From VRUE01 sp963840565 (GTDB lineage Bacteria > Actinomycetota > Thermoleophilia > Solirubrobacterales > 70-9): a DNA stretch of 64,000 nucleotides. Shown piece by piece: positions 24,812 through 32,871 of this stretch. Where the stretch lies: the NCBI GenBank assembly GCA_963840565.1, contig CAWIZH010000006.1, forward strand, positions 531,312-595,311, in the 5' to 3' direction. The notes under the pieces are model-generated. The model did no database searches, was not told where the DNA came from, and saw nothing but the letters and a program-made list of their open reading frames with translations. The first letter of the stretch is position 1. Every line of letters starts with the position of its first letter. A program made the translations under genes and the position numbers.

Positions 24812-25509
24812 TCGGAGCCCTGCTCGGCGCTGGGGCCTCCGCGGCCGCGGTCCTGCATGCGGGGCCGGCCCTTTCCCCGGTCGTCCCCGGCATCGGCCGG
24901 GCGCTGCAAATCGAGCTTCGCCAAGAGGACGTCGACGGGGTCGCGCTCACCTTTGACGACGGCCCGCACCCGCAGGGCACCCCGATCGTGCTGGACACCC
25001 TGCGCGAGGCGGGAGCCACCGCGACCTTTTTCCTCGCCGGCGAGCAGGTTGTGCGACGGCCGGCGCTGGCGGCGGAGATCGTCGCCGCTGGCCACCGGGT
25101 CGAGCTGCACTGCCACCGCCATCGCAATCTGCTGCGCCTCAGCGTGGGCCAGTTCCTCGACGACGCCGAGCGAGGCCGTGCCGCGATCGAGGAGGCGACG
25201 GGACAGCCGATCGCCGATTACCGCCCGCCCTACGGCATCTTCAGCGCCGCGACCCTGGGCGCCGTGCGCCGCCGCGGCTGGCGGCCCGTGCTCTGGTCAC
25301 GCTGGGGGAAGGACTGGCGCAGGAACGCGACTGCCGAGTCGATCGCGCGTCGCTCAAGCACCGGCATTCGGGCCGGCGACATCGTCCTCCTCCACGACGC
25401 CGACTACTACAGCGCGCGCGGCTCCTGGGTGCGCACGGCGGCAGCGCTGCCGCTCATCCTCGAGGAGCTCGAAAGTCGCGGGCTGAAGACGACCTCACTG
25501 CGCCGCTGA
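24808..25509 (+). CDS. Membrane-anchored NodB-type polysaccharide/sugar deacetylase
   Basis: 233 residues from a TTG at 24808 that overlaps the preceding stop (TTGA). After a hydrophobic N-terminus, the carbohydrate-esterase-4 motifs appear in order: LTFDDGPHP (metal and base Asp), a His-rich second motif (HCHRHRN), RPPYGIF, and LLHDAD near the C-terminus. These enzymes remove N-acetyl groups from amino sugars at the membrane surface. Coupling to the fusion glycosyltransferase implies it acts on the same glycolipid (inference). Confidence 0.88.
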   Translation: MIGALLGAGASAAAVLHAGPALSPVVPGIGRALQIELRQEDVDGVALTFDDGPHPQGTPIVLDTLREAGATATFFLAGEQVVRRPALAAEIVAAGHRVELHCHRHRNLLRLSVGQFLDDAERGRAAIEEATGQPIADYRPPYGIFSAATLGAVRRRGWRPVLWSRWGKDWRRNATAESIARRSSTGIRAGDIVLLHDADYYSARGSWVRTAAALPLILEELESRGLKTTSLRR

Positions 25510-25681
25510 GAAGGCGGCGCGATCGTCCAATGCTCGCAGCCGGCGAAGGCCTCGTCGAGGCGCTGCGCCATCGTGCTCCTGGGCCTGTCCTGGTCGAAGA
25601 TCTCCTGAGCCATGGCTCTCCGTCCTGTAGGGGGCGTTGAGACAGGATGCCTCTCCGGTCAGACGAAAAACCCGCACGTAG

Positions 25682-25709
25682 CGAAAAAGACCCCGCAGCT
25701 TGCGGGTTC
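25682..25709 (-). terminator. Rho-independent terminator of the hydrolase gene
   Basis: Read on the minus strand, CCCGCA and TGCGGG form a stem around a 3-nt loop, followed by a five-T run. It lies 5-30 bp after the stop of the alpha/beta hydrolase. The preceding 25510-25681 holds no recognisable gene. Confidence 0.75.
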
Positions 25710-25713
25710 TGCC

Positions 25714-26556
25714 TCAATTCGACTCGACGAATGACGCAATCTCGTCGGCCAGTCGCTGTGGCTGGTCGAGCGCGACGAAGGTGCTGGCGTCGGGAATCTG
25801 GACGAGGTGCGCGTTCGGCGTCTCCTTAGTCAGCCGTTCGGCGTACTTGATCGGGAAGAACTTGTCGCCCGGTGCCCAGGTGAGCAGAACCGGCAGTTCG
25901 GAGCTGCTCAGCTTCTCGGCTGCCTCCAGCGTGTAGCGCTTATTCATCCCAGCCGTGACCTTCGTCGCGTCGCGCTTGATCGCCGGATCGCTGAGGCTCG
26001 GGGCCATCCAGGAGGCGATCAGGTCGGCCGGGATCTTGGTCTTGGCGAAGGGCCTGAAGGCGGCGCGGGCGAGGGCGCCGATTCGGAACGGTGCCGAGAG
26101 CACGGTCATGCCGCCGGGCAGCTTGGCGAGTGGAACCATCGCCTTGAAGATTCCCGGCGGGAAGTTCTCGTGGGTGTCGCAGTTGGTCAGCACGAGGCGG
26201 CCGATTCGCTCGGGATGGCGGGTGACGAGCACCTGCGACATCGCCCCGCCGGAGTCGTTGCCGACGATCGTCACGTCGTCGAGCTCGAGCGCGGCGAGGA
26301 AGCTGTCGATGATCGAGGCGATGCCGGGAGGGGAGAGGTCCGCGTCGGGGTTCATCGCGATCTGCTGCGCTCCGATCGGCCAATCCGGCGCGATGCAGCG
26401 GCAGCGGTCGGAGAGGCGGTCGACGACGCCATCCCAGAGGCGGCCGTCGACCAGGAAGCCGTGAACGAAGACGACCGGCTTGCCCTCACCGGCTTCGCGA
26501 TAGCGAATGCGGCCGGCGGGAAGGTCGATCTCGCGGCGCTGATCTGATTGGCTCAT
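25714..26556 (-). CDS. Alpha/beta hydrolase with Asp nucleophile position but no catalytic His
   Basis: 280 residues from the ATG at 26554-26556, which has GAGGAGG just upstream. The fold shows VVFVHGFLVDG (oxyanion HG), the elbow VGNDSGGAM (nucleophile position D101, as in haloalkane dehalogenases and epoxide hydrolases) and the acid-containing PGDKFFP. Where relatives have a GHF active-site His, this protein reads STF (T259). It may be inactive, use another base, or bind rather than hydrolyse. It is divergent from the TetR gene with a 60-bp shared control region. Confidence 0.85.
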   Translation of the reverse strand: MSQSDQRREIDLPAGRIRYREAGEGKPVVFVHGFLVDGRLWDGVVDRLSDRCRCIAPDWPIGAQQIAMNPDADLSPPGIASIIDSFLAALELDDVTIVGNDSGGAMSQVLVTRHPERIGRLVLTNCDTHENFPPGIFKAMVPLAKLPGGMTVLSAPFRIGALARAAFRPFAKTKIPADLIASWMAPSLSDPAIKRDATKVTAGMNKRYTLEAAEKLSSSELPVLLTWAPGDKFFPIKYAERLTKETPNAHLVQIPDASTFVALDQPQRLADEIASFVESN

Positions 26557-26602
26557 TGCGTCCTCCTCGGAAGCTTGTTTTCGGCGGCGGAAGCGCGTAA
26601 GG

Positions 26603-26621
26603 TACATACAGACAGTATGAA
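26603..26621. promoter_or_regulatory. Probable TetR operator
   Basis: CATAC-AGACA-GTATG (26605-26619) is a 5-bp inverted repeat overlapping the TetR start codon, in the spacer shared with the hydrolase. The shape resembles AcrR-class operators. Autoregulation and hydrolase control are inferred. Confidence 0.45.
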
Positions 26622-27237
26622 TGTCAAACGAACACAAGCTGAGCGCTCGGAGTCGACCCGCGGGGCGCTGATCGTGGCCGCCCGCGGCCTCTTCGCCGAG
26701 CACGGCTACGCCGGCGTCGGCACCGAAGAAATCGTTCGCACCGCGGGGGTGACGCGCGGCGCCCTCTACCACCACTTCAAAGGCAAGCGCGAGCTCTTCG
26801 AGGCCGTCTATGAGCGGATCGAGGCCGAGCTCGCCGAGCGCATCGCCGCCGGTGCTCTGGCGGCAAACGCCGCATCACCGATGGAGGCGATGCGGGCCGG
26901 CGCCGAGATGTTCCTCGTCGCCTCGACCGAGCCGGAGACGCAGCGGATCGTCCTCCTCGACGGCCCCTCGGTGCTCGGCTGGGACCGCTGGCGCGAGATC
27001 GCGACCGAGCACGGCCTCGGCCTGATCGAAGCCACCCTGCAGGCGGCCGTCGACGCCGGGGCGATCGGGCCGCAGCCGGTGCGGCCGCTTGCACACGTGC
27101 TGATGGGCGCCCTCGACGAGGCCGCGATGCTGGTTGCCCGCGCCGAGGACCCGGAGGCGATGCGGGCCGAAGTGGGTGGGACCCTCGACTCGCTGCTCGC
27201 CGCGCTCAGCGCCGGTAAACCGAAGGTTCGGGACTAG
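26617..27237 (+). CDS. TetR/AcrR-family transcriptional regulator
   Basis: 206 residues from ATG 26617; a longer in-frame reading to 26548 would run into the hydrolase start and is rejected. The N-terminal HTH is clear (RGALIVAARGLFAEHGYAGV, EEIVRTAGVTRGALYHHFKGKRELF). The ligand domain contains WREIATEHGLGLIEATLQAAVDAG and a C-terminal dimer helix. Its 3' end overlaps the convergent GGDEF gene by 32 bp. Confidence 0.93.
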   Translation: MNVKRTQAERSESTRGALIVAARGLFAEHGYAGVGTEEIVRTAGVTRGALYHHFKGKRELFEAVYERIEAELAERIAAGALAANAASPMEAMRAGAEMFLVASTEPETQRIVLLDGPSVLGWDRWREIATEHGLGLIEATLQAAVDAGAIGPQPVRPLAHVLMGALDEAAMLVARAEDPEAMRAEVGGTLDSLLAALSAGKPKVRD

Positions 27238-28708
27238 AAACAGGCGGCAGATCGATCGGGCTCCCCTGAGCTGCCCGGCGCGACTCCTTCTGCGCGTACA
27301 TCCGCACGTCGGCGAGCTGCAGCGCCGCGGAGGGGTCGGCTGCCTCGCCGGGGATCATCGCCGAGCCCCAGGAGGCGCCGACGTCGACGCCCCGGTCGCT
27401 GGCGGTCAGCGCTTTCGCGGCGCGGCGGGCGGCGGCGTCGAAGCGATCCTGCGGGCAGGTCAGCAGCAGGCAGAACTCGTCGCCGCCGATCCGGTAGGCG
27501 GTTCCGTCCTCGCCGGCGGCCTCCCGCAGGGCGGCTCCCAGCCGGACCAGCAGCTCGTCGCCCGCGGGATGCCCGAAGGTGTCGTTGTAGCGCTTGAAGC
27601 CGTTGAGATCGAAGATGTAGAGCATCGCCGGCTGCTCCTCGCTCGCCCGCTCGCATTCGTCTTCGAGATCGACCTGCATGCGTCCGCGGTTGCTGAGCCC
27701 GGTCAGCGGATCGGTCCGCACCTGTTCGAGCAGCACCTTGTTCTCTTTGTCGCTCATCGCCAAGCGGACGATCACCGCGGTCATCGTCGCTGCCCAGAGG
27801 ATTGTCGAGAGACCGCTGGTGGCGCTGAAGTACTGCATCGCGAAGAGGCCGATCATCACCCCGGCGAAGACCGCCGGGACGAAGATCTCGCGGCGCAGGT
27901 CTCCCCGCCTCGGCGAGGTGATCTCCGCCGCTTCGGCGGGCTGCCAGACGGCGGCCCCGAGGCAGACGGCGGCGATCAGGTAGATCGGGTCGATCCAGTC
28001 GCCCCCCGGCAGGGTCGCGTCGGTCGACTGCAGGGTGAAGGCGATGTCGGCGATGACCAGCGCGGAGAGGCCTGCGAGCAGCAGCGACCAGGTCCTTCCT
28101 GGCCGCCAGCCGGTCAAGGCGAAGACGCCGACGACCATTGCCACCATCGCGATGTCGCCGAGCGGGTAGGCGAGGGTGGTGGCCACCTGAAGGGGCGTGC
28201 CGGTCGCCTTTTCGGCGACGAAGTCGAAGACGAAGGCGGCGCCCAGCGCGGCGGTGCCAAGCGCGGCGATCACGCCGTCCATCCAAAGGCGCCAGTTCAT
28301 CTCGTGGGCCCTGGCGCGGACCAACATCGCCAGTCCGGTGTAGGCGAGCGGGTAGAAGGCGAGGTAGCCGATGTCGGCCGGCGAGGGGTACGGGGCTGAG
28401 GCGTTGCCTTCGATGAAGGCGGTCCAGTAGATCTCGGCGGCTCCCCAGGAGAGGATCGCCAGGCCGATCATCAGCCAGGCCCAGCGCTCGCGCTTGTAGT
28501 CCGACGCCCGCACCAGGCAGGCGATCCCCGCGCCGATCACTACCGCGTCGTAGAGCGGCCCGCCGATCGCGAAGTGAAGGCTGCCGCCGACGCCGGCCCA
28601 GTCGTGGACGGCGACGATCGCCGTGCCTCCGAGCAGGAGCACGGCGAGAAGGCGACGCGCGACGCGCGTCCAGCCTGGCCGATCGGGGGTGGTCTCCGTG
28701 GCTTCCAC
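27206..28708 (-). CDS. Membrane-anchored GGDEF diguanylate cyclase
   Basis: 500 residues. The first ~310 contain eight or nine hydrophobic helices. These precede a GGDEF domain with DPLTGLSNRGRM, the FDLNGFKRYNDTFGH metal site and an intact GGDEF active loop (YRIGGDEF), so it should make cyclic di-GMP from two GTP. No RxxD inhibitory site is obvious before GGDEF. The last 25 residues are Pro/Ser-rich. It is divergent from rpmE and its 3' end overlaps the TetR gene. Confidence 0.92.
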   Translation of the reverse strand: MEATETTPDRPGWTRVARRLLAVLLLGGTAIVAVHDWAGVGGSLHFAIGGPLYDAVVIGAGIACLVRASDYKRERWAWLMIGLAILSWGAAEIYWTAFIEGNASAPYPSPADIGYLAFYPLAYTGLAMLVRARAHEMNWRLWMDGVIAALGTAALGAAFVFDFVAEKATGTPLQVATTLAYPLGDIAMVAMVVGVFALTGWRPGRTWSLLLAGLSALVIADIAFTLQSTDATLPGGDWIDPIYLIAAVCLGAAVWQPAEAAEITSPRRGDLRREIFVPAVFAGVMIGLFAMQYFSATSGLSTILWAATMTAVIVRLAMSDKENKVLLEQVRTDPLTGLSNRGRMQVDLEDECERASEEQPAMLYIFDLNGFKRYNDTFGHPAGDELLVRLGAALREAAGEDGTAYRIGGDEFCLLLTCPQDRFDAAARRAAKALTASDRGVDVGASWGSAMIPGEAADPSAALQLADVRMYAQKESRRAAQGSPIDLPPVSSPEPSVYRR

Positions 28709-28787
28709 TGGTGAGCTATCGGCACTAAACGGCGATTCCCAAACCCCTAAAAGGGCAAATTGACCACTTCATCTAGAATGCACGGAG

Positions 28788-29003
28788 ATGAAAACCGGAA
28801 TCCACCCCGAGTACACCCTCGCCAACGTGCATTGCTCGTGCGGGAACCAGTTCTACACCCGCTCGACCGAGTCGGATCTTCACGTCGAGCTTTGCTCGGA
28901 GTGCCACCCGTTCTACACCGGCAAGCAGAAGCTCGTCGACACCGGTGGGCGGGTCGAGCGCTTCCAGCGCCGCGCCGCAAAGCACGCCAAGGCCGGGAGG
29001 TAG
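28788..29003 (+). CDS. rpmE: Ribosomal protein bL31, zinc-binding form
   Basis: 71 residues: HPEYTLANVHCSCGNQFYTRST and ELCSECHPFYTGKQK give the C16/C18...C36/C39 zinc site of the C+ form, followed by GGRVERFQRR. It is a component of the 50S subunit bridging the head of 30S. This is the first gene of the conserved rpmE–prfA–prmC–tsaC block. Confidence 0.97.
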   Translation: MKTGIHPEYTLANVHCSCGNQFYTRSTESDLHVELCSECHPFYTGKQKLVDTGGRVERFQRRAAKHAKAGR

Positions 29004-29005
29004 CC

Positions 29006-29029
29006 GGTGAGCCCAGAGGTGGGCTCACC
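29006..29029 (+). terminator. 10-bp hairpin after rpmE, covering the next start codon
   Basis: GGTGAGCCCA and TGGGCTCACC pair around GAGG, starting 3 nt after the rpmE stop. The GTG at 29007 used to open the DUF1385 frame is inside the left arm, so the hairpin may terminate rpmE transcripts or hide that start. Confidence 0.5.
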
Positions 29030-30020
29030 CCAGGCTGAAACTGCGCCTTTAAGCGAGGCGACCGCTTCGCTGCGCATGCCCGACGGCGCCCTTGTCGCCA
29101 AGCGCGATGCGCCGGTCGGCGGCCAGGCCGTGCTCGAGGGCGTGATGATGCGCGGCGTCACCGTCTGGGCCGTGGCCTGCCGCCGTCCCGACGGCGAGAT
29201 CGAGATCAGCTCCGAGTCGATCAAGCCCTGGGCTCAGCGCCACCGTCTCTGGCGCCTGCCGGTGCTGCGCGGCATCGTCGCCCTCGGCGAGTCGCTGAAG
29301 ATCGGCTTCCGGGCGCTGGCGATCTCCGCCAACGCACAGCTCGAGGACGACGAGGAGGGCGAGCCGGAGGAGATCGGTGGCTGGGTCTGGGGACTGACGA
29401 TCGCCTTCTCACTGGCCCTCTCGATCGGCCTCTTCTTCGTCGTCCCGGTTGGGCTGACCAGCCTGGTCAAGGACCAGCTCGGCTCGCCCGTCCTCTTCTG
29501 GCTGGTCGAGGGAATCCTGCGCACGGCGATCTTCATCGGCTACATCGCCGCGATCAGCCGCCTCAAGGACCTGCGTCGCGTCTTCGAGTACCACGGCGCC
29601 GAGCACAAGACGATCTCCTGCTATGAGGCCGAAGACGAGCTGACCCCGGCCCGGGCCAAGCTCTACTCGCGCCTGCACCCGCGCTGCGGCACCAGCTTCC
29701 TGCTGATCGTGATGGTGCTGGCGATCTTCGTCTTCGCCCCGCTCGGACTGCCCGCTTGGTATTGGCTGCTGGCCTCGCGCATCCTCGGCATCCCGCTGAT
29801 CGCCGGCCTCGCCTACGAGGTGATCAAGTGGGCCGGCAAAAACCGGCGCAAGCGCTGGGTGCGGGCGATCATGTGGCCCGGCCTAATGCTGCAGAACCTG
29901 ACCACGCGCGAGCCCGACGAAGAAGAGCTGGCGGTGGCGATCGCCTCGTTGGAAGCGGTGCTGGCGCGCGAGTCTCCTGAGCAAGCGGCCGCGGGGCAGC
30001 ACATAGAGATAGTCGCGTAG
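29007..30020 (+). CDS. DUF1385 integral membrane protein
   Basis: 337 residues at most. The conserved domain begins at GGQAVLEGVMMRG (about residue 34) and includes HGAEHKTI, HPRCGTSFLL and four to five membrane helices, all typical of DUF1385. The biochemical function is unknown. Genes of this family commonly lie between rpmE and prfA, as here. GTG 29007 is in a hairpin; ATG 29078 is an alternative start that still keeps the whole domain. Confidence 0.88.
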   Translation: MSPEVGSPQAETAPLSEATASLRMPDGALVAKRDAPVGGQAVLEGVMMRGVTVWAVACRRPDGEIEISSESIKPWAQRHRLWRLPVLRGIVALGESLKIGFRALAISANAQLEDDEEGEPEEIGGWVWGLTIAFSLALSIGLFFVVPVGLTSLVKDQLGSPVLFWLVEGILRTAIFIGYIAAISRLKDLRRVFEYHGAEHKTISCYEAEDELTPARAKLYSRLHPRCGTSFLLIVMVLAIFVFAPLGLPAWYWLLASRILGIPLIAGLAYEVIKWAGKNRRKRWVRAIMWPGLMLQNLTTREPDEEELAVAIASLEAVLARESPEQAAAGQHIEIVA

Positions 30021-30021
30021 G

Positions 30022-30105
30022 CGCGCGGGTCCTGTCACGGGGGCGGGGGGCCTGCGGGCGGGCCACGGTCCGTCCTCGACCCCCCGCCCCCGTGCCACCC
30101 GCGCG
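30022..30105. terminator. Composite GC-rich hairpin between DUF1385 and prfA
   Basis: Two stems nest: a 9-bp outer stem (30022-30030 with 30097-30105) and a 15-bp inner stem (30036-30050 with 30080-30094) around a 29-nt loop. It starts 2 nt after the DUF1385 stop. Confidence 0.7.
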
Positions 30106-30127
30106 AGACACGTCTATGTTTTGAGCT

Positions 30128-31192
30128 GTGATCGATTCCCTGGTCGAACAGATCGAGGTGCGCTTTGCTGAGCTTGAGGGCCAGATGTCCGACCCTGCTG
30201 TGATTGGGGATCGGGAGCGCTATGCCGAGGTTGGGCGCGAGTACCGGGAATTGCAGCCGGCTCGGGCGCTCGGGGCTGAGTACTTGACGCTGAAGGATGA
30301 TCTGGAAGGGGCGCGGGAGCTGCTGGCCGAGGGCGACGACGAGGAGCTGCAGAAGGTCGTCGACGAGGCGCCGCAGCGGATCGAGGCGCTCGAAGAGGAG
30401 ATCCGGCTGGCGATGGTCGAGCGGGACCCCAACGACTCGAAGAACGTCCTGGTCGAGGTTCGGGCAGGGACCGGGGGGGACGAGGCGGCGCTCTTTGCCG
30501 GTGACCTCTACAAGATGCTGAGCCGCTACGCCGAAGAGAAGGGCTTTGCCACGGAGGTACTCTCGCAATCGAATGCGGAGGTCGGCGGCTTCAAGGAGGT
30601 CACCTTCGCGATCAAGGGCGAGGGCGCCTACTCGGTCTTCAAGTACGAGGGCGGCACGCACCGCGTGCAGCGCGTGCCAGAGACCGAGTCACAGGGCCGC
30701 ATCCACACCTCGACCGCGACGGTGGCGGTGCTGCCCGAGGCCGAGGAGGTCGAGGTCAAAATCGACCAGAACGATCTCCAGGTCGACGTCTACCGGTCCT
30801 CCGGCCCGGGCGGGCAGTCGGTCAACACGACCGACTCGGCGGTGCGGATTACCCACAAACCGACCGGGATCGTCGTCTCGATGCAAGACGAGAAGTCCCA
30901 GCTGCAGAACAAGGAGCGGGCAATGCGGGTGCTGCGCGCTCGCATCTACGAGCGCGAGCTGGCCGAACAGCAAGCGCAGATCGCCTCCGAGCGCAAGGCG
31001 CAGGTTGGCAGCGGCGAGCGCTCGGAGAAGGTGCGCACCTATAACTTCCCCCAGGGCCGGGTCACCGACCACCGGATCAAGCACACCTCGCACAACCTCG
31101 AAGGCGTTCTCGGCGGCGAACTGGCCGAGTTCACCGAGGCACTCGCGGCGGAGGAGAAGCGGCAGCGCCTCGAGACCGCCACGGTCGGATGA
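30128..31192 (+). CDS. prfA: Peptide chain release factor 1
   Basis: 354 residues from GTG 30128. It has the catalytic GGQ in SSGPGGQSVNTTDSAVRITH and the stop-codon-reading domain. RGDEAALFAGDLY-type core and HRVQRVPETESQGRIHTS, where RF1 carries a PxT-type tripeptide region, are present. It terminates translation at UAA/UAG. Gene order with prmC, its methyltransferase, is canonical. The stop lies within the left arm of an 18-bp inverted repeat. Confidence 0.97.
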   Translation: MIDSLVEQIEVRFAELEGQMSDPAVIGDRERYAEVGREYRELQPARALGAEYLTLKDDLEGARELLAEGDDEELQKVVDEAPQRIEALEEEIRLAMVERDPNDSKNVLVEVRAGTGGDEAALFAGDLYKMLSRYAEEKGFATEVLSQSNAEVGGFKEVTFAIKGEGAYSVFKYEGGTHRVQRVPETESQGRIHTSTATVAVLPEAEEVEVKIDQNDLQVDVYRSSGPGGQSVNTTDSAVRITHKPTGIVVSMQDEKSQLQNKERAMRVLRARIYERELAEQQAQIASERKAQVGSGERSEKVRTYNFPQGRVTDHRIKHTSHNLEGVLGGELAEFTEALAAEEKRQRLETATVG

Positions 31193-31290
31193 CGCGTGTG
31201 GCCGGCGCATATCGGCGTCCTCGGTCGCTCGCGTGCGGAGCACGCCACGCTCCCTGCGTCCTTGATCTGCTTGGCCACACGCGTCATCCG
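31186..31290. repeat. Long-arm inverted repeat (18-bp arms, 69-nt loop)
   Basis: 31186-31203 (CGGATGACGCGTGTGGCC) and 31273-31290 are perfect complements. The left arm contains the last prfA codon and its stop. The right arm ends 5 nt before the prmC GTG. The loop has a small GCGTGC/GCACGC stem. Confidence 0.75.
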
Positions 31291-31295
31291 AAGTA

Positions 31296-32171
31296 GTGAT
31301 CAAAGAAGCTTTGAATGCCGCTGCTGATGCGATGGCTGCAGCTGGAGTGGAAGCACCGAGATTGGATGCCGAGCTTTTGCTTTGCGAGGCGACAGGCACG
31401 GATCGGGCTTACCTGGCGTCACATCCCGAGGCCGAGATTCCTCCTCCCGCAGCGCGGCGGTTCGGCGAGATGGTGCGGCGGCGGCTGCGGCGCGAGCCGG
31501 TCGCCTACATCCTCGGTCGCAGGGGTTTTCGGCACCTCGAGCTGGCGGTCGACCCGCGGGTGCTGATCCCGCGGCCGGAGACCGAGATGCTGGTCGAGCT
31601 GGCGCTGGAGCTGCGGCCCGCCAGCGTGCTCGACCTCGGCACCGGTTCTGGTGCGATTGCGCTGGCGGTTGCCGCCGAGCTGCCGGACTGCTCCGTGACC
31701 GCGACCGACACCTCGGCCGGCGCGCTCGAAGTCGCCCGCGCCAACGCTGAGCGACTCGGCTTCGCCGACCGCGTGCGCTTCCTCGAGGGGTCGCTGCCGT
31801 CCAACGAGGATTTCGACCTGGTTCTCGCCAACCTGCCCTATGTCGCCGAGGCGGACTGGGCTTCCCTGCAACCGGAGGTGACCGAGTGGGAGCCGCGCGA
31901 GGCGCTTTTGGCGGGCCCCGACGGCCTCGACGCGTTCCGCTGGCTTCTCTCGGAGACGAAGTCAGCGGACGGGATCGTCGCGCTGGAGGTCGGAGAGGGG
32001 CAGGCCCCTGCGGTTGGCGAGCTGCTGCGCGCAGCTGGATTCGCGTCGGTAAAGACGTGGAGGGACCTAGCGGGGATCGAGCGGGTGGTGGCGGGATCGG
32101 CACATTCCGCTGACTTTGCCTTTTTCCGTCCCATAGGACCCAAAAAGACAAAGTCAGCGTCGAATGAGTGA
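31296..32171 (+). CDS. prmC: Release factor glutamine methyltransferase
   Basis: 291 residues from GTG 31296. The N-terminal helical domain is followed by a class-I methyltransferase: VLDLGTGSGAIALA (SAM site), VTATDTS, and ANLPYV where most family members read NPPY. It methylates the GGQ glutamine of RF1/RF2. The normal protein end is near residue 270. The last ~21 residues (from SADFAFF onward) are encoded by the family-2 palindrome at 32108-32159 and look like read-through of an inserted element. Confidence 0.93.
   Translation: MIKEALNAAADAMAAAGVEAPRLDAELLLCEATGTDRAYLASHPEAEIPPPAARRFGEMVRRRLRREPVAYILGRRGFRHLELAVDPRVLIPRPETEMLVELALELRPASVLDLGTGSGAIALAVAAELPDCSVTATDTSAGALEVARANAERLGFADRVRFLEGSLPSNEDFDLVLANLPYVAEADWASLQPEVTEWEPREALLAGPDGLDAFRWLLSETKSADGIVALEVGEGQAPAVGELLRAAGFASVKTWRDLAGIERVVAGSAHSADFAFFRPIGPKKTKSASNE
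32108..32159. repeat. Palindrome, family 2 copy B, within the 3' end of prmC
   Basis: The arms 32108-32125 and 32142-32159 pair over 18 nt with one mismatch. The loop CCGTCCCATAGGACCC resembles the loop of copy A (9073-9126). The order CGCTGACTT-GCC-TTT...AAAAAG...AAGTCAGCG is shared by both copies. Confidence 0.7.
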
Positions 32172-32796
32172 GTTTGTGTCGATCGAGCGAGACGGGCCGG
32201 AGCAGGCCCGTGCCGCTCTAGAGCGCTGCATCGCCGGCGGAGGTGTCGCCGTCTTTCCTGCCGACGGTCTCTATGGGCTCGCCTGCGACCCGCTCGACCC
32301 GGAGGCGATCGCGCGGATCCACCGGATCAAGGGGCGCGACGACGGCAAGCCGTCCGCCATCCTCTACTTCTCGCCGCTGGCGATGCGCGAGCTGGTCGAG
32401 AGCCTCGGCGAGCGCACCCGGGCCGCTCTTGGCGCTCTGCTGCCGGGCCCGGTCACCCTCGTGGTCGACAATCCCCGGCATCGCTACCCGCTCGCCTGCC
32501 GCGAGGATCCCGAACGGCTGGGGGTGCGCTTGATCGGGGGGCCGCTGGCCGGCACCATGTGCCCGGTCTTTCAGACATCGGCCAATCGCAGCGGTGAGCC
32601 CGCCCCCGCCGACTTCGCCGATGTCCCGGATCAGATTCGCGCGGCGGCTGACCTTGCGATCGACGGCGGCGTGCTGACCGGTCTTCCCTCTTCAGTTGTC
32701 GACCTGACCGCCTTCGACGCGAGCGGCGATTGGACCGTTCTGCGCGAGGGAGGGATGTCCCCTGGAGATCTTGCGGTACGGCTGGAAGCTCTTTAA
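32164..32796 (+). CDS. tsaC: Threonylcarbamoyl-AMP synthase (Sua5/YrdC family)
   Basis: 210 residues overlapping the end of prmC by 8 bp. It has the KxR-type loop (RIKGRDDGKPSAIL), VAVFPADGLYGLACD, the GPVTLVVD strand and TSANRSGEPAP, the nucleotide-binding signatures of the family. It makes threonylcarbamoyl-adenylate for the t6A modification at position 37 of ANN-reading tRNAs. It is the short (YrdC-only) form without a Sua5 domain. Confidence 0.93.
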   Translation: MSEFVSIERDGPEQARAALERCIAGGGVAVFPADGLYGLACDPLDPEAIARIHRIKGRDDGKPSAILYFSPLAMRELVESLGERTRAALGALLPGPVTLVVDNPRHRYPLACREDPERLGVRLIGGPLAGTMCPVFQTSANRSGEPAPADFADVPDQIRAAADLAIDGGVLTGLPSSVVDLTAFDASGDWTVLREGGMSPGDLAVRLEAL

Positions 32797-32871
32797 TGCT
32801 GCCCTAATTAGCCACGACAGCAGCGGACAGTACTGTTGCGCCGATGGGGAAGGCGAGGGGGCGATGAGCTG

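Noticed and set aside
31950..31975. A third family-2 copy within prmC (CGAAGTCAGCGG)
   Set aside because: Only 12 bases match one arm and there is no partner arm; chance similarity is likely.
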